A stretch of DNA of 64,000 nt from Streptomyces sp. HUAS CB01 (GCF_030406905.1 NZ_CP129137.1:310001-374000), one strand, 5' to 3'; shown: positions 26,431 through 34,431, counted from the stretch's first letter. Notes: a model not told the origin generated them from the sequence alone. Numbers and translations: made by a program.

Positions 26431-26531
26431 GCGGGAGACCTCGAGGCCTTCCGGGGCCGGCGCCGCGGCGGGGGGTGTCTCTATGTCCTTCGTCAAGGAC
26501 GTGGCGTCGGGTTTGGTGTTGTTTGGGGTGG

Positions 26532-27746
26532 TCATGCGGCGAGGGTGATGTCGGGGGTTCTGGATTCGTAGAAGGTGCCGTCGCGGAGCATGGCGAACAG
26601 GACGCTGATGCGTTGGCGGGCAAGTCGGAGGAGGGCCTGGGTGTGGGTTTTGCCGCGTGCTCGTTGCCGGTCGTAGTAAGCGCGGGAGGCCGGGTCGGCG
26701 TTCATGCAGGCGAACGCGGAGAGGAACATGGCGCGTTTGAGCTGCCGGTTTCCGCCCCGTGGTGCGTGCTCACCATGAATCGAGGTCCCCGACGACTTGG
26801 TCGTGGGGGCGAGGCCGGCGTAGGAGGCGAGGTGGGCGGCGCTGGCAAAGCCGGTGCCGTCGCCGACGGTGACCAGCAGGACGGCGGCGGTCCTGACCCC
26901 GACTCCGGGCATCGAGGTCAGGACCTGGTGAAGAGGGTGGGCCTCCAGCAGGGTGTCGATCTGGGCTTCCAGGGCCCGGCGCTGGTCGTGGACCGCGGCG
27001 AGCGAGCGGGCCAGCGAGGGGATGACCACGTTGAGGGTGTCTGTGCCGGGGACCACGACGGTCTGCTCGTCGAGGGCGTCGAAGACGTCGTCGATCAGGC
27101 GGGCGGCCATGCGCGGGGCCTTGGGCCGGATCACCTCGACGAGTCTGCGGCGGCCGGCCTTCCGCAGTGCGGCCGGGGATCCGTAGCGCTCGAGGAGCCA
27201 GGTGATGGCGGGGTGGTCCAGCCGCGGGCCCAGGACCCGCTCGAGGCTGGGGTGGAACTGGGTGAGCAGGCCGCGTATCCGATTGGAGGTGCGGGTGGCT
27301 TCCGCGGCGAGGTCCTGGTCGAAGCCCGTCAGGACGGTCAGCTCGGCGGTGATCTCGTCGGTCAGCTCCAGCGACCGCAGAGTGTGAGGCATCGTCCGGG
27401 CCGCGTCCGCGATCACCGCCGCATCCTTCGCGTCGGTCTTCGCCTCTCCGGGATAGAGATCGGCGATCCGCCGCATCGCCAGTCCCGGCAGGTAGGCGAC
27501 CTCGCAGCCCGCGTCTCGGGCGACGGTCAGGGGCAGAGCGCCGATCGACGCGGGCTGGTCCACGATCACCAGGACGGTGCCGAACTTGGCCTTGAGCTTG
27601 TCGAAGACGGCCCGCAGCTTCGGCTCGCTGTTGGGCATCGGCTTGTCGAAGACCTTCTTCCCGGCCGGCGTGAGCCCGTGACCGTGGTGGGCCGTCTTGC
27701 CGACGTCCAACCCGAGGAAGACGCCTATGCCTTCGGTGTCTAACAT
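26532..27746 (-). CDS. IS110-family transposase (DEDD recombinase)
   Basis: A 404-residue transposase. The N-terminal RuvC-like DEDD domain starts GVFLGLDVGKTAHHGHGL (first Asp about D14), with VLVIVDQPASIGALPL and GEAKTDAKDAAVIADAAR giving further acidic residues. The C-terminal Transposase_20 domain has MPGVGVRTAAVLLVTVGDG and SYAGLAPTTKSSGTSIHG, where a Ser nucleophile is expected. The domains are complete and uninterrupted, so the enzyme may be active. ATG 27746 follows GGAAGGG. IS110 enzymes are directed to target and donor DNA by a bispecific bridge RNA. Confidence 0.94.
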   Translation of the reverse strand: MLDTEGIGVFLGLDVGKTAHHGHGLTPAGKKVFDKPMPNSEPKLRAVFDKLKAKFGTVLVIVDQPASIGALPLTVARDAGCEVAYLPGLAMRRIADLYPGEAKTDAKDAAVIADAARTMPHTLRSLELTDEITAELTVLTGFDQDLAAEATRTSNRIRGLLTQFHPSLERVLGPRLDHPAITWLLERYGSPAALRKAGRRRLVEVIRPKAPRMAARLIDDVFDALDEQTVVVPGTDTLNVVIPSLARSLAAVHDQRRALEAQIDTLLEAHPLHQVLTSMPGVGVRTAAVLLVTVGDGTGFASAAHLASYAGLAPTTKSSGTSIHGEHAPRGGNRQLKRAMFLSAFACMNADPASRAYYDRQRARGKTHTQALLRLARQRISVLFAMLRDGTFYESRTPDITLAA

Positions 27747-27950
27747 CGCACCCTTCCGCAGGTGTTGATCGTGCTGGCCTCGGCGGTGGCACCGTGCTCG
27801 CGCATCCACGTTATGCAGACCTGCCGCCCGCGAACTGCCCGGCATTGCACCAGGCCGGGCGGTGGCCGGGTCTCTCATCAGCGTCTCCGACGGCACCTCC
27901 CGGGCCCGGCGACACCACCCCCCAGGTCATGCCTTCGACAGAGGGGACAC
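27747..27950 (-). ncRNA. Predicted IS110 bridge RNA region
   Basis: About 200 noncoding bases separate the left end from the transposase start. On the minus strand GCCGGG/CCCGGC and related short repeats can form at least two stem-loops, as in published IS110-group bridge RNAs of similar size. The location is inferred from the IS110 group layout; loop sequences were not matched to the flanks. Confidence 0.35.
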
Positions 27951-28053
27951 AGTCATACCGGGCCCGGAGGCCAGCAGCCCCATTGCAGGACCGCGAAAAA
28001 CATAACGGGGGGAGGGCATCACCTCGGCGTGGAACGTGAGGAAACCGCGAGTT

Positions 28054-28224
28054 GGCGGGCCGCCCTGGCGCGGGCGGCACCGGGCGTCCGAGGAGTCTCG
28101 CGGCCCCCTCGCTCCAGCCCCGTACGAGACCCGCGCCGTCGACCACGACCACGGCGGTCGTCGGAGCCGGAGAGGTGTCTGCTGCCGTGGAGAGGAATCT
28201 CCCGGGAGCACTCATACCCGCCAT
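28054..28224 (-). pseudogene. Truncated PAS-domain (SpoIIE phosphatase-like) fragment
   Basis: ATG 28224 or 28215 starts a frame with MSAPGRFLSTAADTSPA and then VVVVDGAGLVRGWSEGAARLL, the opening of PAS domains found at the N-terminus of Streptomyces SpoIIE-type phosphatases. After GRPA (about residue 57) the similarity stops and the frame reads arginine-rich noise toward the IS110 left end about 100 bases further on. The remainder of the gene is absent. The element may have helped to delete it. Confidence 0.45.
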
Positions 28225-28554
28225 CCGGTGCAGCCGCCTTCCCGGCCTGCGGACCCCTGCTCGGACACGGCTGCCGGGCTGGTTCCACCCTACTCGCGGC
28301 GGATGCCCCGGCCGGTGGCGCCGGTCGCGGAGTGGCCGCCGGGAAAGCGGCGGTGGGAGCCCTCGGCCGCCCGGACGTGGCGGGCACAACACAACCCAAA
28401 TCGGGACAACCTTGCCACTCCCCCAATAGGAGCATATGCTCATATACACCGAGGTCCACCGACACCGCCGCCCGGCCCCGGCCGGAGCGGCGGGAACGGA
28501 CCCGTGAGCAGAGCGGTCGCGCCGTGCGGCCGTTGCACAGAACAAGGAACTTCC
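28225..28554. other. Intergenic region before the VOC gene
   Basis: No gene in 330 bases. The right half (28388-28450) is A/T-rich for this genome and contains the palindrome at 28427-28444, so the promoter of the VOC gene is probably here. Confidence 0.5.
28427..28444. promoter_or_regulatory. MarR-type operator upstream of the VOC gene
   Basis: TAGGAGCATATGCTCATA contains the 12-base perfect palindrome GAGCATATGCTC. The same core occurs at 30235-30252 beside the marR gene, matching at 16 of 18 positions. The VOC gene starts 111 bases downstream. Confidence 0.75.
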
Positions 28555-29028
28555 ATGGATCTGAAACTCGAAGTCATCGTCCTGCCCGTCTCCGACGTCG
28601 ACCGGGCCAAGGCCTTCTACGAGGCGGCGGGATTCCGCCTGGACCTCGACGCCGCCCCGAGCGACGAATGGCGCGCGGTACACCTCACGCCGCCCGGCTC
28701 CGAGTGCTCGATCATGTTCGGCACGGGCTTCACCCAGGCCGCTCCCGGTTCCGTCCAGGGCCTCTACCTCGTCGTCACCGACATCGAGGAGGCCCGCGCG
28801 GAGCTCGCCGGGCGCGGCGTCGAGGTGAGCGAGGTCTTCCACGACGCCGGGGGGATCTTCTTCCACGGCCACGAGGGCGGGGACGTCACCCACCGCGTGG
28901 CCGGCCAGGAGCGCATCACCGGCCCGCACCCCGACCGCTCCAGCTACGGCTCGTACGCCACCTTCAGCGACCCGGACGGCAACGGCTGGGTGCTCCAGGA
29001 AGTCACCCAGCGGGCCCCCGGCCGCTGA
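28555..29028 (+). CDS. VOC-family (glyoxalase/bleomycin-resistance fold) protein
   Basis: A 157-residue member of the vicinal-oxygen-chelate superfamily. LEVIVLPVSDVDRAKAFYEAAGF opens the first beta-alpha-beta3 module, and FSDPDGNGWVLQEVT closes the second. Possible metal ligands (His and Glu) are in HLTPPGSEC, FFHGHEGGDV and LQEV. Functions in this family range from isomerases and dioxygenases to drug sequestration. It shares an operator palindrome with the marR-nmrA locus 1.8 kb away, so it is probably in the same regulon. ATG 28555 follows AACAAGGAAC. Confidence 0.88.
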   Translation: MDLKLEVIVLPVSDVDRAKAFYEAAGFRLDLDAAPSDEWRAVHLTPPGSECSIMFGTGFTQAAPGSVQGLYLVVTDIEEARAELAGRGVEVSEVFHDAGGIFFHGHEGGDVTHRVAGQERITGPHPDRSSYGSYATFSDPDGNGWVLQEVTQRAPGR

Positions 29029-29103
29029 GTCACCCGCGGTCACCGGGCGTCGCCCCCACCGGCGCGCCATGAGCCCGCGGCCGCCCGTGCGGCGCCGGCC
29101 ACA

Positions 29104-29140
29104 GGGGTCCGGGCCGGGACGCGCTCCCGGCCCGGACCCC
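29104..29140. terminator. Terminator after the VOC gene
   Basis: GGGGTCCGGGCCGGG pairs perfectly with CCCGGCCCGGACCCC over a 7-base loop, 75 bases after the stop codon at 29028. Confidence 0.75.
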
Positions 29141-29327
29141 GCACGGGGCCGGACGTTCGGTGTGCAGCCGAGGCACGAGGACGATCGCGGCTCCCCGGCG
29201 GACGTCCGAAGAGCCGGGGCGGCCCCGGAGGAGCCGTGCGCGAGCGCTGTGCGCGTCAGAGGTGCACGCAACGAGCCGGTCCATCAGGGCCGTGCGCGAG
29301 CGAGCCGCCGTCCCGGACACTGCGCGC

Positions 29328-30206
29328 ATGGGGTCCGTCGTCTTCGTGATCGTGCCCGGACCGGTCATCCTGCTGACCGCCCTGGCCCTCGTCGACCAAC
29401 TCCTCCTGCGCGCCGGGCGAGCCGGGCCGCTGCCCCGGCGGAACGGCGTCAGGCAGGGACAGCTCTCGGCGACGGGCTTCGAACTGCTCCGCACGACGTT
29501 CTCGCCGGCAAGCAGAGCGAACCGGCCGGGCAAGCAGAGCGAACCGCAGGAGCGCCGGACGGCGCTTTTGTTGCGGGACGACGAGGAGAACGGGGCGCCC
29601 CCGAACCGGACCCTGGTGGATCTGGACGGCGGTACCGCGGTCGTCCGCGTGCCCCCGGCCGACCGTCGGCGCCGGCCCACCAGGCCCGCGCAGCGCCGTC
29701 GCCGGCTACTCGGCCCACGGTTCGAAGCCGGTGCCGAGAACGGCCTTCAGCGAGGCGCGCATCCGGGCGGCCTCCTCCGCGCCGAAGTTCTCCTCGAACC
29801 GCTCCTGCACGGCCTCCCACAGCGGCATCGCCGCCTTCATCCGGGAAAGGCCCTCCGGGGTGATCGCGACGATGCGCGCGCGACGGTCGGCCGCCGACGG
29901 CTCGACGGTCACCAGGCCCTCCCGCGCCAGCGGCTTGAGGTTGGAGGCGAGCGTCGTGCGGTCCATGGCGATCATCTCGGCGAGATGGCTGATGGTCACC
30001 TCTCCGTGCCCGTTCAGCATCTGGAGGATGCTGAACTGCGTCGCACGAAGACCGGCAGGCCCCAGGGCCTTGTCGTACGTCGCGCCCAGGTAGCGGGCCG
30101 CCTTGCGGAGTGCCAGGTTGTTGCACAGGTCCCCGAGGTTCGTCGGTGCAGAGCTCATGATCTCCTCCAGAACGTACCCGTCCATGATAAGAGCAGCTAC
30201 TCGTAA
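29328..30206 (+). CDS. DUF6191-like membrane protein with abnormal 3' extension
   Basis: The first 110 codons read as DUF6191: VVFVIVPGPVILLTALALVD is an N-terminal membrane helix, then FELLRTTFSP, ERRTALLLRDDEENGAPPN and VDLDGGTAVVRVP, where the family normally ends near 29660. The stop codon has been lost, and the frame continues about 180 further codons through the antisense strand of the marR gene to 30206, with arginine-rich sequence. A 21-base in-frame tandem duplication (GCAAGCAGAGCGAACCG at 29508 and 29530) also adds seven residues. The gene may be decaying. ATG 29328 is the start. Confidence 0.55.
   Translation: MGSVVFVIVPGPVILLTALALVDQLLLRAGRAGPLPRRNGVRQGQLSATGFELLRTTFSPASRANRPGKQSEPQERRTALLLRDDEENGAPPNRTLVDLDGGTAVVRVPPADRRRRPTRPAQRRRRLLGPRFEAGAENGLQRGAHPGGLLRAEVLLEPLLHGLPQRHRRLHPGKALRGDRDDARATVGRRRLDGHQALPRQRLEVGGERRAVHGDHLGEMADGHLSVPVQHLEDAELRRTKTGRPQGLVVRRAQVAGRLAECQVVAQVPEVRRCRAHDLLQNVPVHDKSSYS
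29706..30158 (-). CDS. MarR-family transcriptional regulator
   Basis: A 150-residue MarR repressor. LGDLCNNLALRKAARYLG is the dimerisation helix, LRATQFSILQMLNGHGEVTISHLAEMI and DRTTLASNLKPLAREGLVTVEP (about residues 38-90) form the winged helix, and the DRRARIVAITPEG wing is intact. ATG 30158 has a perfect GGAGGAGAT ribosome site. Upstream lie one perfect 18-base palindrome and one degraded copy, and a third copy precedes the VOC gene, so this protein is the best candidate for controlling itself, the NmrA gene and the VOC gene. Confidence 0.92.
   Translation of the reverse strand: MSSAPTNLGDLCNNLALRKAARYLGATYDKALGPAGLRATQFSILQMLNGHGEVTISHLAEMIAMDRTTLASNLKPLAREGLVTVEPSAADRRARIVAITPEGLSRMKAAMPLWEAVQERFEENFGAEEAARMRASLKAVLGTGFEPWAE
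30188..30205. promoter_or_regulatory. Degraded MarR operator copy
   Basis: TAAGAGCAGCTACTCGTA matches the palindrome at 30235-30252 at 14 of 18 positions and keeps dyad symmetry around AGCT. It begins 30 bases upstream of the marR start codon. Confidence 0.55.
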
Positions 30207-30234
30207 ACGCGAGGAATCATCGCCACCCCGAAGG

Positions 30235-30252
30235 TACGAGCATATGCTCGTA
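30235..30252. promoter_or_regulatory. MarR operator, perfect palindrome
   Basis: TACGAGCATATGCTCGTA is an 18-base perfect palindrome between marR (starting 77 bases to the left) and the divergent nmrA-like gene (starting 192 bases to the right). Its core recurs at 28430-28441. Confidence 0.82.
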
Positions 30253-30443
30253 TCGCTCTGGGCGGAGGCGGCGCGCCTGCCGGGCACGCCCCCTGCAGCT
30301 CGCCTCCACGAGGCCGCCCTCGTCACGGATGTCCCCGCCGAAGCCGCCACTCGACGGGCGCGGGCGTGGACGCCGAGTGGCGGCCCCGACCACGCGGGAA
30401 CCTGTGACCACGTCCCGTCCAGTCACCCGAAGGAGACCGACCG

Positions 30444-31349
30444 ATGACTGCCGGAAACCCCGTACTCATCGCCAACGCCGGAGGCGTGGGCCGTACCGTC
30501 CTCGAACAACTGCGCGCCCAGGACGTGCCCGTACGCGCCATGGTCCGCCACGACGACGATCGTGCGGCCCGGCTGCGTGCGCTCGGGGCGGAGGTCGTCG
30601 TCGGCGATCTGACCCGGCCCGAGAGCGTCGCGGCCGCGCTGGAGGGCGTCCGGAGGATGTACTTCGCGATGCCCGTGTCACCCGACCACCTGCTCGCGAC
30701 GACCGTGGTGGCCAGCGTGGCCCTGGAGCACGGGCAGTTGGACGGCCTGGTCGGCATGTCCCAGATGACGGTGTCGCAGATGACCGCCACCAGCACCGGG
30801 GAGTCGCACCAGCAGCGCCTGCACTGGCTGGCCGAGCAGGTGCTGAACTGGTCGGGCCTGCCCGTGGTGCACATCCGCCCGACGTCCTTCCTGGACAACC
30901 CGTTGTTCACCACCCTGCCCGCCCGGACGATCCGGGAGAACGGCACGATCGTGCTGCCCTTCGGCACGGGTCGCACGTCACCGGTCGCCGTGGACGATGT
31001 CGCCCGGGTGGTCTCCACGGTGCTCCGCGACCCCGCACCACACATCGGGCACGTCTACGAACTGACCGGGCCGCGCACGGTCGACATGCACGAGATGGCC
31101 GAGGAATTCTCCCGGGCGCTGGGTCGTCCGGTGGCGTACGTGGACGTTCCCCTGGACCGGTGGCGGACCGAGGTGCTCGCCAAGGTGGGGCTTCCGCCGC
31201 ACACCGAGCAGCACATCGCCACGATGGCCCGGCTGCACCAGGAGAACCGCTACGACCGTGCGTCCGACGACGTGGAGCGCGTGACGGGCGTCGCCGCCCG
31301 GTCGGTCGAGGAGTTCGTGGCCGCCCGCAAGGACTTCTACGTGGGCTGA
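30444..31349 (+). CDS. NmrA-like NAD(P)-binding oxidoreductase
   Basis: A 301-residue atypical SDR. The Rossmann start NPVLIANAGGVGRTVLEQL carries an unusual glycine pattern (NAGGVG in place of GATG), then VPVRAMVRHDDDR and ALGAEVVVGDLTRPESV. WSGLPVVHIRPTSFLDNPL and GRTSPVAVDDVARVVSTVL are family blocks. Members act as quinone or NAD(P)-dependent reductases, or as redox sensors. ATG 30444 follows GAAGGAGACC. It is divergent from marR across the palindromes, so it is probably the regulated enzyme, induced by a quinone- or phenol-type ligand. Confidence 0.88.
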   Translation: MTAGNPVLIANAGGVGRTVLEQLRAQDVPVRAMVRHDDDRAARLRALGAEVVVGDLTRPESVAAALEGVRRMYFAMPVSPDHLLATTVVASVALEHGQLDGLVGMSQMTVSQMTATSTGESHQQRLHWLAEQVLNWSGLPVVHIRPTSFLDNPLFTTLPARTIRENGTIVLPFGTGRTSPVAVDDVARVVSTVLRDPAPHIGHVYELTGPRTVDMHEMAEEFSRALGRPVAYVDVPLDRWRTEVLAKVGLPPHTEQHIATMARLHQENRYDRASDDVERVTGVAARSVEEFVAARKDFYVG

Positions 31350-31406
31350 CCCGGCCCGGTCCGCCGCGGGAGACCCGTCCCGAGGGGCCGCGCTCCCGCG
31401 GGCCCC

Positions 31407-31566
31407 CTGTTCGAGCGGGCCCGGCAGGCCGGGGAGGCACGCGGGGACATGACCTTCGACGACCTGCTGCGGATGGCCGCCGGGACACGGCGACGAACTT
31501 CCCCGACGACGACCAGCGCGATCGCGACCTGGCGATCGCGCTCGACGGGGGTTCGCACGGCGCGCT
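31407..31566 (+). pseudogene. TetR C-terminal remnant
   Basis: LFERARQAGEARGDMTFDDL followed by LRMAAG in one frame continues as TATNFPDDDQRDRDLAIALDG in another, and LDGVRTAR would need a third shift. This reads like the last 50 residues of a TetR ligand domain with at least two frameshifts. The DNA-binding half is missing. Confidence 0.5.
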
Positions 31567-31649
31567 GAGAACGGGGCGCCCGACGGCATCCCGGCGCGCA
31601 CCGCCGCGCGGCGATCGGCGGCCGGTCGCCCCGCGCCGGTACGACGTAC

Positions 31650-32924
31650 TCAGTGCATGCGCAGCCCGGCCGGGGCCTCGGTACGGCCGAACACGGGCGC
31701 CAGAACCAGCTGCGCCGCGCCCTCGGCGATGCGGTAGGCGCTGCCCCCGGCCGGCGCCACCATCAGCCGGGTCCGGGACCGGAGCGCGGCCCGCACGCCT
31801 CGTACGAACTCGGCCTCGGCCGCGGCCACGGCCCGGCCGCCGAGCAGCACCTGGTCGATGTCGAGCAGCTCGGCGAGGTTGGTGACACCTACGGCGAGTA
31901 CACGTGCGGCCTCGGCGATGTCGCCCCGGGCGATCGCGGCCAGGCACAGCGCCTCCAGGCACCCTCGCTTGCCGCAGGCACAGGAGGGGCCGTCGAGCTG
32001 GACGACCTGGTGCCCGAACTCGCCGGCCCCGGTCCGCACGCCCCGGTACACCGCCCCCTCCAGCACCAGCCCCGCGCCGATTCCGGTACCGAGGTGCACA
32101 TAGGCGAACGAGCCGCTCTCTCCCTGGAGCAGGATCCCCAGGGCGGCGGCGTTGGTGTCCTTGTCGAGTGCCACCGGCAGACCGAGCCGGCCCGCCAGCT
32201 CGTCGCGAAGGCGGTAGCCGTCCCACTCCGGATATCCCGTGACCCGCAGCGGGACACCGGCGCGGTGGTCGAGTGGGCCGGGCATGGCGACGCCGACTCC
32301 CAGTACCCGTGCCGCGCCCTCGTCCACCGGGTCCACGAACCCCTCGGGCTCCCACCGTGCACGGGTCCGCTCCCCCACGTCCGGAAATCCCGCGACACGC
32401 GCGCGAGCGGGGCGCCCCCCGGGACCCCCGCCGAGCGACTGGGCGAGCAGCGCGCGCACCTGGTCCGCCACCTGGTCGGTCACCACGTCGGGCCCCGCAC
32501 CGAGGTCGGCGGACACCGCCCGCGTCGCCACGCGTGTACCGGACAGATCCAGCAGGAGCGCGGTCATCTCGTCCCGGTCCAGCTGCACGCCCACGGCGTA
32601 CGCCGCCGACGGCTCCAGGCGCAGCGCCGTACGCGGCTTGCCCCCCGTCGAAGGATGCCGTCCGGCCTCCGCGAGCAGCCCTGCCTGCCGGAGGCGGGCC
32701 GTGATCTTGCTGACCGCCTGCGGGGTGAGACCCGTGTAGTCGGCGATCTCGGGACGGCTGATTCCGTCCTCCCCGGCCTTCCGCAGCAGATCGAGCACCA
32801 GCGACGCGTTGTGGTTCCGGAGCAGGGAGAGATTCCCGCCCTGGCCGCTCCCCTGGTCTGCGGTCGCCGAGGCGGCCGCCTCCTCGCCCGGCGGGCCGAT
32901 GGCATTTGCCCAGTGCACACGCAC
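31650..32924 (-). CDS. ROK-family protein (transcriptional repressor/sugar kinase fold)
   Basis: A 424-residue ROK protein. The N-terminal winged helix NLSLLRNHNASLVLDLLRKA and GISRPEIADYTGLTPQAVSKI (about residues 26-70) shows it is a repressor type. The C-terminal actin-like fold has GVGVAMPGPLDHRAGVPLRV, LDKDTNAAALGILL, and the zinc/ROK signature CACGKRGCLEALC. Such proteins repress sugar-use genes until a phosphosugar or free sugar binds. The start is taken at GTG 32924; GTG 32918 is equally possible. No transport or hydrolase operon is adjacent, so its targets are elsewhere. Confidence 0.9.
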   Translation of the reverse strand: MRVHWANAIGPPGEEAAASATADQGSGQGGNLSLLRNHNASLVLDLLRKAGEDGISRPEIADYTGLTPQAVSKITARLRQAGLLAEAGRHPSTGGKPRTALRLEPSAAYAVGVQLDRDEMTALLLDLSGTRVATRAVSADLGAGPDVVTDQVADQVRALLAQSLGGGPGGRPARARVAGFPDVGERTRARWEPEGFVDPVDEGAARVLGVGVAMPGPLDHRAGVPLRVTGYPEWDGYRLRDELAGRLGLPVALDKDTNAAALGILLQGESGSFAYVHLGTGIGAGLVLEGAVYRGVRTGAGEFGHQVVQLDGPSCACGKRGCLEALCLAAIARGDIAEAARVLAVGVTNLAELLDIDQVLLGGRAVAAAEAEFVRGVRAALRSRTRLMVAPAGGSAYRIAEGAAQLVLAPVFGRTEAPAGLRMH

Positions 32925-33205
32925 ACTCTCATTGTGCGCCCGGCCCACGGTTCGGCAACGGCGTTGTCTAAGAGGTCGCTCCTTACGGCCGCGACAACTG
33001 TTGAACGGTCCATGTCGGACCGGGTCGAGCGGCTGGTCCACGACGGGGCGCGGTGGCCGGCGAGCCGTCGAGGATCCGCGCGGGCCGCCATTCGGACCAC
33101 CTGCCGGTCCCTTCCGGTGATTGCCGCACGGCTCCCGAGCGGAGCCCGGGGCGCAGGGGTACGGCGTGGGCAGTCGAAGCCCGCCCACTCGTGAGGAGAT
33201 CAGCC

Positions 33206-33490
33206 GTGTACGCAGCCGTCAGAAGGTACTCAGGGGTCACCGACCCGGTCGAGGCGGGCCGCCTCGTGAACGAGGGGTTCGTGCCGCTCATGCGGGAGAT
33301 CCCCGGCCTGCTCGCCTACTACTGGGTCGACGCCGGGAACGGAGTGATGGTCTCCACGAGCGTCTTCGAGGACGAGTCGGGGGCCGAGGAATCGATCCGG
33401 AAGGCGGCGGACTTCGTCCGGGACCACCTCGCGCCGCTGCTCCCCAACCCTCCCGAGGTCATGGCCGGCCAGGTCGTGGCCTCCGTGTAG
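33206..33490 (+). CDS. Small ABM-fold (antibiotic biosynthesis monooxygenase-like) protein
   Basis: A 94-residue ferredoxin-like protein. YAAVRRYSGVTDPVEAGRLV and PLMREIPGLLAYYWVDAG, then MVSTSVFEDESGAEESIRKAADFVRDHL, follow the pattern of the small ABM/dabb-type domains. No cofactor-binding residues are evident, and many relatives have no known function. GTG 33206 has a GTGAGGAGAT ribosome site. It is monocistronic, and the following 940 bases contain no intact gene. Confidence 0.8.
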   Translation: MYAAVRRYSGVTDPVEAGRLVNEGFVPLMREIPGLLAYYWVDAGNGVMVSTSVFEDESGAEESIRKAADFVRDHLAPLLPNPPEVMAGQVVASV

Positions 33491-33616
33491 CCGGCCCCGG
33501 CCCGGCTGGAGCAGGTGCCGGGCGCCCTTGCCGCCCGGCTGCGGCACCTCGGACGCCGTGTGGCGCACCCGGAGGAGCAGCCCCGGGTTCGACCGGCCGA
33601 CGGGCGGGTCCGGGCC

Positions 33617-33740
33617 CGAAGGCGGGCCGCCGGGTGGGGTCCGGGCCCGAAGGCGGGCCGCCGGGTGGGGTCCGGCTCCGAAGGCGGGCCGCCGGGTGGG
33701 GTCCGGCTCCGAAGGCGGGCCGCCGGACGGGTCCGCTGAC
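33617..33740. repeat. Tandem repeat, 31-bp unit, four copies
   Basis: CGAAGGCGGGCCGCCGG starts at 33617, 33648, 33679 and 33710, exactly 31 bases apart. Each is followed by GTGGGGTCCGG, except the last copy, which diverges. The unit length is not a multiple of three, so it is not coding in one frame. Confidence 0.88.
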
Positions 33741-33781
33741 GCGGTCGGCCTGCCGGACGGGTCCGCTGACGCGGTCGGCCT
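33722..33781. repeat. Tandem repeat, 30-bp unit, two copies
   Basis: GCCGGACGGGTCCGCTGACG plus CGGTCGGCCT is present twice head to tail at 33722-33751 and 33752-33781, without mismatch. It abuts and partly overlaps the 31-bp array. Confidence 0.88.
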
Positions 33782-34431
33782 GCCGGGGGATGGGAACAGG
33801 ACGCCGCTCGGGGCCGCCGTACGTGGGCTCCGGGGCGCGTACGAGGAGTCGATGCCGCGGTACGAGGGGTCGATACCGGCGCATGAGGGTTCCGCTGCGT
33901 CGAGCGACGGTTCCGTGCCGCCGCACGGCCGGGCGAAGACCTCGCACGCGGCCCAGGAGCGCCTCGTGGCGGACGCGGGGAAGGACCCCGAGTTCGCAGG
34001 ACACGGGATCCCGTTCCCCGAGGGCGCGAAGGAGGTTCCGGCCTTCCTCGTCATGCATGCAGTTCACCCGCGACCTCCCCGGACGCGAGCGTGGGATCCG
34101 CAGGATCGGGGGTGGCCCGCCGCGCCTGGTGGGCGCGAAGCACTCCGTCTCCGAACCGCGCAGGACCCGGGCGGAGTTGATGAGGCTCGTGGCGGCGAGG
34201 ACCCCCGGCTCCACGGGTGTCGGCCAGGCCCCGGAACAACAGGGTGCGGCACGCCGTCACGGCTCCGAGCGACCACGTGCTGCGCGATCTCGACCGCCGT
34301 TCCGGCAGGGGCATGGCCGGAATCCGGGCCGCCACCGCGATGGAGGCGGTGCCGTCGGCCGGACGGGCGCGGACGCGGGTGCCCCGGCCGACGGCCGCCG
34401 GGGCACCCGTCCGCAGGCGCCCGCGAAGGGC
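33782..34431. other. Long stretch without an intact gene
   Basis: No frame of 650 bases reads as a complete protein. Plus-strand pieces such as AKTSHAAQERLVADAGKDPE and, in another frame, RTRAELMRLVAARTPGS look protein-like, suggesting a badly shifted relic. GC-rich inverted repeats near 34380-34420 may end transcription of the secreted-protein gene at 34432. Confidence 0.4.

Larger units (their letters stand above)
26475..27950 (-). mobile_element. IS110-family insertion sequence
   Basis: The element is about 1.48 kb with one transposase gene. Approximate ends are set by a short subterminal inverted match: GTGTC-TCTATGTC-N8-AAGG at 26475 on the plus strand and GTGTC-CCCTCTGTC-N2-AAGG from 27950 on the minus strand. 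The long noncoding segment upstream of the transposase (27747-27950) fits the IS110 group, in which the bridge RNA is encoded at the left end. Broken genes lie on both sides. Confidence 0.75.

Noticed and set aside
26310..27743. A long plus-strand frame inside the IS110 element
   Set aside because: It is antisense to an intact transposase with clear DEDD and Transposase_20 motifs and has no recognisable protein features.
33617..33781. Possible CRISPR array
   Set aside because: Units are directly adjacent with no unique spacers, and no cas genes are present.
33459..34214. Minus-strand frame across the 31/30-bp repeats
   Set aside because: Proline/arginine-rich and produced by the repeat unit; no conserved domain and no ribosome site.
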